Below are positions 56,725-64,000 of a DNA stretch of 64,000 bases, in pieces. Origin of the DNA: Leucocoprinus leucothites (taxonomy: Eukaryota > Basidiomycota > Agaricomycetes > Agaricales > Agaricaceae). Position 1 is the stretch's first letter. Every line of letters starts with the position of its first letter. The stretch is taken from assembly GCA_013368445.1 (NCBI GenBank), contig JAACJO010000006.1, positions 434,001-498,000 of the forward strand. The letters run 5' to 3'. A program made the position numbers and the translations under genes. The notes beneath the pieces were generated by a model. The model saw nothing but the letters and a program-made list of their open reading frames with translations. It was not told the origin of the DNA and did no database searches.

Positions 56725-58992
56725 TCAGGAAGGCGGGACCCACGACTCATCCCACATCCTGAATTTCTCTGCTTTATAGATCCGCATCGCCCTCTCATAA
56801 TCTACTGTTATGAACTCGTGGAAATATTGCTTCTTCATATCATACTCCCAATACCAAATCACCGACTTCTCGCCATGACCCAATTTGTAGAGCCCGCGAC
56901 GTTTTCCCGGTTTGTTTTGAGAGTACAGGTTGTTCATTGACGCCACAATTGAGGGAGTGCGAGGATGGAATGCTTTGATGAGCCCAACGTTTTCACCCCT
57001 CTTGATGCGCTAGTGCCGAATGATGTGAGAAAATTGACATTCCCATCAGGAACGGACGCACTGCCTGGAACTCTGCCAAGTCAAAATGTTCATATTCTTC
57101 TGGCATAAGGCACCTAAAAGTGGTGCCTTCCATGATCTGAACATATTTACGATCATCAGCATGCCAGCCAAGTCCATAAATCAACTTTTCAGCAATCAAG
57201 GCCTTGTGATGGTGAAGCTCCTTCCCCGGGGACAAGAGGTCTGGGAATAAAGCCAAGGTCAAGAAAAAATGAGAGTCGCACAAGAAACACTGGATGGTAT
57301 ATAATGCGAGAAATGACTCTACAAATTCACTCCCTTGCGGCCAAGAGAGTAGAGTAGATGAACTGGCTGTTCCAGATGCCAGTTCGAGCCCTGAAATATA
57401 TGAGTATATGAGGCTACACGGAACAGGACGACGCACTCGAACCCTCAATGACATAGCCTGATGCACAACGGACACTCTGTTGAAGCATGCAATCCCAGGA
57501 TTCGTCCTGTATGTCCGAAGATTGAACGTAAAAGACAGACGAGCGAGTAGGATCAGTCAGGAATTCGAGGAATGACTTGTGGAGGAATGAAATGGTGCCG
57601 TGGATCTCGAGGAGTTGACTTTTGAGTGAGCCACTGAGCTTGAATGACGAGCCCTGATGGTAGAATGACTGCGCTAGGTCAACTGTCGGAACGAGCTCTT
57701 GAATGGGCTGTGAAGGCTCCTGATAGGCGACAACGGCTTGAAGATAGTGGGATATGCTTTTGAAGGTGGCCTCCGAGATGCCAAAGAGATTGCATATATA
57801 GGCAACACCCAGGCCTCGGTCATCCCACTCACGGAGAGTCATCCGGAATAATAGCACCTTCATAGGGCGAAGGATGCCGTCTGGAACACGCTCTAGGATG
57901 AGTGTATAAAGACTGTCAAGGTTGGAAAAGATGGGGAGCGGGTGGGAACCAGGCTTTGTTATAGCATCAAGGACAGCTTGCAGCGTATCCTGGAAGCTAG
58001 TGTGCTCATGCTTGTCGATGAAACGCAGAACGGTAGCTGCATAAGCAAACAGCCCCGCCGCAGCATCAACGAGCTTCTTAATATCCTCTTCGGTGGGCCA
58101 GGACAAGGACAACACCAAATTTCGTCGTTGAAGCATGTTTTTGAAGCCATCGCGGAAGTATAGTTCGATATCCTTGTCATTGTCACGCGAAATGGGGAGG
58201 TATACAACGCAACATAGAGAGGATATGTGAACGAGTGCGAATGTAGAAGCAATTTGAGGCTCGGCACGGCTAAATATGGCCCAGCAGAAAGGTGTTGATT
58301 TGGCCTGCACCGAGGCTGCGATAAGCTTGATGATCTCTGCCTGAGCATCCTGGCTCTCGCATTCATCCAGACCATCGATGAATATTGGTCTTCTTCGTAC
58401 TTCCCTTCCCTGCTCCTTCAACGCCCGTAGTGGCTCGACAATCAGTGACTTGAACTGGGTCGACAGTGTTTTCGTGACGAGCGTTTTGTCATTGTGAACC
58501 CGACGATCAACAATCTCGCGATAGTCGGGAAGGGTTGTTGCAAGCTGATATGCAAGGGTGGGGAAAAACCGAGTGTGATCCTTTCGGCGCCCGTTGATGG
58601 AGAAAAAGAAAGCCGCGCCAAGGTAGCCAGAGTCCTTCATAGCTTTGGCACACGTTTGAGCTATTGCGGATTTACCGACACCCGCTGGTCCCTTCATCCA
58701 ATAGATCGGTAACTGATCACTGTCACTGGTAGTGGCCCAGCTGGTGACGTCCTTTATGTGTTGTTCGCGTGTGCCAGGGTAGCACCTTGGGTCATACTCT
58801 CGCTCTCCTGCATCGACAGCTGCTTCTGGAGTCGAGGCCTCGAGGAGAACGTCGATACCTAGAGGAACATTTAGACAGGTCGCATGTTTCTGGTTGGTGC
58901 TCACCATTCGAAGTGCTAATGTTGCTTATGTTGTTGCTTGTGAACTCGCCACCATTGACTACCAAATTCTGAGCGTCGCTGAAGAAAGCCAT
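56725..58992 (-). CDS. Short NACHT-domain NTPase (NLR-like), NACHT-4
   Basis: Four exons on the minus strand: 58905-58992, 57437-58858, 57062-57390 and 56725-57009, for 707 residues, with introns at the same places as NACHT-1. Exon 1 encodes MAFFSDAQNLVVNGGEF and an Asn/Ser-rich rest, quite unlike the exon 1 of NACHT-1 to 3, while GIDVLLEASTPEAAVDAGER right after the intron is nearly the same. Walker A is GPAGVGKSAIAQT, Walker B is RRPIFIDGLDEC, and FSRAEP follows. The C-terminal module reads NNLYSQNKPGKRRGLYKLG, HGEKSVIWYWEYD and YERAMRIYKAEKF. No lesion is visible. It faces the CCCH gene tail to tail and, together with it, forms the repeated unit of 53-64 kb. Confidence 0.9.
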
Positions 58993-59749
58993 GATTTCTT
59001 GTACCAGGAGGCTTCGTGAAAGTGGGAAGGAAGGAGGCGTGCGATATACAGCTTTATGAGGCACGAGGCAGCTACCTATCAAGTAACACTGATTAGCGCC
59101 GAACCACATGCCGTACGACCTGGGATTCAACCTTTGGACTCTGTGATCCAGTACGTGCAATCGAGACTTATGACGCAGAGAGACCTGGCTATCTATATGG
59201 CTAAGCTTGGTGGCTGAGTATGAGGAGAATTTTGTGCGATACGAGTCGGGCAATGAGTGTAGGTAAGTGTTCGAAGAAGCTGTTGTGTCACATGTGAATC
59301 ATAGAGCGCAGGTCTAATGGTTAGGGGATATCGTGCGGTGGAAGGACCCCTCCAGAGAACGAGTGTACATACATTGCTTGCCAACTGAAAGGCCTTCCTC
59401 TGCGTTGTTCCCCATGGAACAATTATCAAGCCCCATACGGACGGGCAATGACGCACATTCACTTGGGTCCCTTGAATCGATTACTAAGCTAAATGACCTT
59501 GGAACACCCCTCGACAATGGATCACACGCGACAGTCACTGCTTGCTGTTTAATACGAACCATTGGATCTCATCGCAGAGGGTGCATATGGTGTTGTAAAC
59601 TTGTATGGCACGTTCTACATTCTATTCTGGTACAAAAGGACCTCCTGCTGATCATCTCTACTTTTGCAGCTCGACTACCCGCCCGACGCAAAGTCGCTAT
59701 CAAGTGCATTACGCTGTCGATCCCCTTCTTAAGAAATCGCGATACCATT
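58993..59749. other. Intergenic region between repeat units
   Basis: NACHT-4 promoter side and the junction to the second unit. The plus-strand frame 59333-59887 is not recognisable and its end already overlaps the CCCH relic. Nothing else is supported. Confidence 0.45.
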
Positions 59750-61955
59750 GTTGGCGAGCGCCAATCGACATCTTTCCACGTGTCTCCCACATTGGCCCCT
59801 CGCATAACCACCGCTACAGTTCCCTCTGAGTTATCGGATAACCACCAAGTGCCAGTCGGGGCCATCCGTCTGCTGCCGGCCCCATAATGGCAATCCTACG
59901 TATGGAATACCATCCTGTGGCCCCTCTCGTCTTCATGTCCCTAATCTCAGCGCATCGCTGCGCAATGGTCCTGGATTTATGACCAGTTCCATTTTTCCGT
60001 GCCTGGGTCACAGAGCGCGTTTTTGAACAATTCATGCGGTGGACCTGGCAAAGCTGCAAGCCCAGGAGTGGTGATCAGAGGTTGTAGAGGATGAGATGTC
60101 GATGTATCTGCCAGTCGTGCCCAGCGACGCTTCTCCATGCTTTCGTCTTCCGTTCCAAGCTCACCATTCCACTTGGGGAGAGCATGGTATCGACTTCAAG
60201 TATGAGGAATTTGGGCTTGGAGGATGCTGGAGGATACGTGACGATGCTGTTGAGGATAGAGACATGGAATATTTCGTTCCTGGATGCCTCACGGATATAT
60301 GGACTCCAAGAGAACGAAGCCGACGAATGTCACAGGGCAGGAGCAGTGCCAAACCCCTTGTCTCTGGCTTAGGAGGCGCACCATCCAACCATACCCCATC
60401 CGATCGACAACTCAGCAACCTACTACTGCCACCAGTCGTCTCGATCATCGTGACTCCAGTTCCGTCCCTGCTCCATCCCTCCTCAGCAACATGAAATCCA
60501 TATGCTCAGGCGCACCCACCTTCCCAAGCTCACCTCCTGTCCAATCTTGCACCACACATACACATATACACAGGGCCGCACTCTGCACTTCGTTCGTTTC
60601 GCGTTTTGAAGGGACTACAGTTGTGGGCAGCAGGGTGCTAATAGCGACAATATGGGGATGAGTATGAGTGTAGGAAGTACAGGTACTGCCTCGCCCTTGG
60701 GGACGTCATCACCTAGCAATGCCTCTACTGCGTCCCTCGGGCCAAATCTAAAACCACGCAGTAGCAACAACGATGCCGGCCACACCAGCAGTAGCCGAGT
60801 CTTCGTGGTGGGCTGCTGAGAGTGTTCACAAGTGTGTATGGGCTGATGTATCCAGTTGGTGGAGAGTAGGAGGAGATGGAATGAATTCGTCGTCAACAGT
60901 GCTGGGTATGGCATTGGAGGAGTGAATCAGGGGTATCCGACTTCTGCGACCATTCAGTCTATGTTATTGTGATTGCCTTCTTACCATGGTGCTCCCTCTT
61001 TCGACTTGACTCAACCCAGGCATCAAGTGCACAATCGTCTCATCCCATGCCTACTTTGGATAGCAGCGGCGCAGTTACCAGCAACAAACGCGTTGGTAGT
61101 GTCGGTCTCGGATTCAACAGCTCAAACGGTGGAGTCGGGACTGGAATGGGCATCAGTGGGTGTGGAACAAAGGTTGGCGGAGTAGGTGGTCCGGGTACAA
61201 TGGGAACTGGCATAAGATGAATGGGCACTAAAGCGATAACGAACCTTACCCGATTCTTATTGGTTAGTTGCTCTCGCCTAATGCATCGGCATTACAACTC
61301 ACACCCCAGAACAAAGCTTACCGTAGGGCCTCGCGATGGGGTCTTCAAGGATCCGCGCTCTCCCACTGCTTGTTAATGTTTCACCTAGTCCGGGTATAGC
61401 TGGATTTGAAATCGGTAGTGTGAATGGAGTTGTGTTTTCTGCAATGCGTGTGGATGGTACTGATACAACGCCATGATTAGGTATAGCTGGTCTTGCAGGA
61501 CTTGTGACAAAGACGGTGACTTCAGGTTCGATTTCGTACGTGCTGATTAGGGAAGAACGGTGTGGCTCATCGTTACCTCCACAAACCTCCCCACTCACTG
61601 TTTCACTACCACTTCAGAAACATAACTCCTCCACCACGAAATGACACACCATCTACAGTATCCACCCTCTCGAACCCCAACGTTCCCTCGTATACCAGTG
61701 CTGCATCAGGCGCAAAGGCCTCAAATCCGTCTTTCCGAAACTTAGCTATTCTGCAGCTGCGGAGGGAGGTCAGATTTGTACCGGTCCCCCGGTGTGACGA
61801 AGGAAGTGGAAGATATGTCGAGGTCAAGCGCACCTGGTGCTGGCCATGTTCTTGGTGATGGTGGTAGTGGCGTGACAATGTCTTCGTCGAATGCGAGTGG
61901 TCTGTTGAGGTTGAGAGAGGATGAAGATGAGTTCTTTGTGATGGATAGTCGTTGA
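59750..61955 (+). pseudogene. Decayed second copy of the CCCH gene tail
   Basis: From about 59755 the DNA follows 53650-55966: for example the LAPRITTATVPSE part, the EYEEFGLGG-like and EDRDMEYFVPG parts, PSDRQLSN, and the end DEDEFFVMDSR before the stop at 61953-61955. Frames change many times and stops are frequent. The two zinc fingers and the 5' third of the gene are absent, so it never was, or is no longer, a gene. Its divergence from the intact gene is far higher than that between NACHT-4 and NACHT-5. Confidence 0.88.
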
Positions 61956-62167
61956 GGTGTGGAGTTCGGAGATGGTCCCTTTTGTTTCCCCCTTGATCGG
62001 TTTCTTAGGATTATCGGGACGAGAGGAATATGATTCATTGTACTCATATATATAATTGTACAATAGCTGCAAATGCGAATAATCTTTTAAGAAATCTATG
62101 GTGAAAGATTTTGAGCGCTGGATAACAATAATGAAATAGAACATAAAAACGGCATATATTCAAGAGC

Positions 62168-64000
62168 TCAGGAGGGCGGAACCCACGATTCATCCCAGAT
62201 CGTGAATTTCTCTGCCTTATAGATCCGCATCGCCCTCTCAAAATCTACCGTCCAGAACTCGTGGTAATATCGCTGCCTTGTATCGTACTCCCAATACCAA
62301 ATCACTGACTTCTCGCCATGACCAAATTTGTAGAGCCCGCAACGTTTTCCTGGTTTATTTTGAGAGTACAAGTTGTTCATTGACGCCACAATTGAGGGAG
62401 CGTGAGGATGGAATGCTTTGATGAGCCCTGCGTTTTCACCCCTCTTGACGTGCTAGTGCCGAACAATGTGAGAAAATTGACATTCCCATCAGGAACGGAC
62501 GCACCGCCCGGAACTTTGCCAAGTCAAATTGTTCATATTCTTCTGGCGTAAGGCACCTAAAAGTGGTGCCTTCCATTATCTGAGTATACTCAATGGAATT
62601 AGCATGCAAACCAAGTCCATAAATCAACCTTTCGGCAATCAAGATCTTGCGGTGGTGAAGCTCCTTCTCCGGGGACAAGAGGTCTGGGAATAAAGCCAAG
62701 GTCAAGAAGAATCGAGAGCCGCGCAAGAAACACTGGATGGTATTTGATGCGAGAAATGAGTCTACAAATTCATTCCCTTGAGGCCAAGAGAGCAGGGTAG
62801 ATGAACTGGCTGTTCCAGATGCCAGTTCGAGCCCTGAAATATATGAGTATATGAGGCTACACGGAACAGGACGACGCACTCGAACCCTCAATGACATAGC
62901 CTGATGCACAACGGACACTCTGTTGAAGCATGCAATCCCAGGATTCGTCCTGTATGTCCGAAGATTGAACGTAAAAGACAGACGAGCGAGTAGGATCAGT
63001 CAGGAATTCGAGGAATGACTTGTGGAGGAATGAAATGGTGCCGTGGATCTCGAGGAGTTGACTTTTGAGTGAGCCACTGAGCTTGAATGACGAGCCCTGA
63101 TGGTAGAATGACTGCGCTAGGTCAACTGTCGGAACGAGCTCTTGACAGGACTGTGAAGGCTCCCGATAGGCGACAACCGCCTGAAGATAGTGGCATATGC
63201 TTTTGAAGGTGGCCTCCGAGATGTCAAAGCGATTACATATAACGGCAACATCATTGCCGTGATATTCCCAGTCACTGAGAGCCACCCAGTATAATAGTAC
63301 CTTCATAGGGCGAAGGATGCCGTCTGGAACACGCTCTAGGATGAGTGTATAAAGACTGTCAAGGTTGGAAAAGATGGGGAGTGGGTGGGAACCAGGCTTT
63401 GTTATAGCATCAAGGACAGCTTGCAGCGTATCCTGGAAGCTAGTGTGCTCATGCTTGTCGATGAAACGCAGAACGGTAGCTGCATAAGCAAACAGCCCCG
63501 CCGCAGCATCAACCAGCTTCTTGATATCCTCTTCGGTGGGCCAGGACGAGGACAACACCATATTTCGTCGTTGAAGCATGTTTTTGAAGCCATCGCGGAA
63601 GTATAGTTCAATATCCTTGTCATTGTCACGTGAAATGGGGAGGTGTACAACGCAACAGAGAGAGGATACGTGAACGAGTGCAAATATAGAAGCAATTTGA
63701 GGCTCGGCACGACTAAATATGGCCCAGCAGAAAGGGGTCGATTTGGCCTGCACCGAGGCTGCAATAAGCTTGATGATCTCTGCCTGGGCATCCTGGCTCT
63801 CGCATTCATCCAAACCATCGATGAATATTGGTCTTCTTCGTACTTCCTTTCCCTGCTCCTTCAACGCCTGTAGTGGCTCAACAATCAGGGACTCGAATTG
63901 GGACGACAACGTTTTTGAAACGAGGGTTTTGTCATTGTGAACCCGACGATCGACAACCTCGCGATAGTCGGGGAGGGTTGTCGCAAGCTGATAAGCAAGG
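62168..64000 (-). CDS. Short NACHT-domain NTPase, NACHT-5 (partial, runs off the window)
   Basis: Tandem copy of NACHT-4, offset by 5443 bases. Exon 4 is 62168-62452, exon 3 62505-62833, and exon 2 runs from 62880 to the window edge; exon 1 and Walker A lie outside. Walker B (RRPIFIDGLDEC), FSRAEP and the C-terminal module (HGEKSVIWYWEYD, FERAMRIYKAEKF) are intact. The 3' half of exon 2 is almost identical to NACHT-4, but a block around 63180-63310 (YWVALSDWEYHGNDVAVICNRF) differs much more, and exon 3 has scattered changes. No lesion is seen in the visible part. Confidence 0.88.

Noticed and set aside
59280..59360. tRNA-like sequence (TCTAATGGTTAG resembling an A box)
   Set aside because: No B box (GGTTCRANNCC) and no pairing acceptor stem within tRNA distance.
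1..64000. CRISPR arrays, operons or other prokaryotic systems
   Set aside because: No spaced direct repeats of that kind; split genes and GT-AG introns show a eukaryotic nuclear genome.

Overview
The window reads as nuclear DNA of a filamentous basidiomycete, most likely an Agaricomycete. Genes are split by many 46-95 base introns with GT-AG borders. The gene content fits this: fungal short NACHT proteins, a CsbD/Hmp1-type stress protein, an RPE65-like carotenoid oxygenase, a Tad-like LINE and Copia retrotransposons. Species and order cannot be fixed from the sequence alone.

Layout. 0.6-4.3 kb holds SmD1 (+), a carotenoid oxygenase (+) and a tiny three-exon metallothionein (-). 5.9-18.5 kb is a duplicated, partly dead block. 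It contains short-chain dehydrogenase/reductase (SDR) copies, two copies of mitochondrial ribosomal protein mL41 (one dead, one intact), a broken TSR3 and ferric reductase FRE-A. A 5'-truncated LINE sits upstream of FRE-A. 19.0-25.0 kb has an intact NACHT gene (NACHT-1), a divergent pair of CsbD/Hmp1 genes and eIF2alpha. 25.4-39.5 kb is a second NACHT gene split by an 11.7 kb Copia element, whose own left LTR was split by a younger Copia element. Both insertions have clean 5-base target duplications. 42.0-43.3 kb is a third, deleted NACHT copy. 43.5-49.9 kb carries ferric reductases FRE-B and FRE-C. FRE-C and its upstream DNA are a second copy of the FRE-A segment. 52.8-64 kb is a tandem repeat of a unit made of a CCCH zinc-finger gene (+) and a NACHT gene (-). 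The first unit is intact; the second has a decayed CCCH copy and a NACHT copy that runs off the window.

How it fits together. Housekeeping genes (SmD1, mL41, eIF2alpha) are islands in DNA that keeps duplicating and decaying. The NACHT family has at least five copies here. It shares a four-exon structure and ends in a small Trp/Tyr-rich C-terminal module that I do not recognise, with no WD40, ankyrin or TPR repeats. The ferric reductases carry upstream ATCAGATAA sites, the known target of fungal iron GATA repressors, so they are probably induced by iron starvation. Many of the disabling changes in the duplicated genes and transposons are C-to-T type, often at CpG, which suggests methylation-linked or RIP-like decay.
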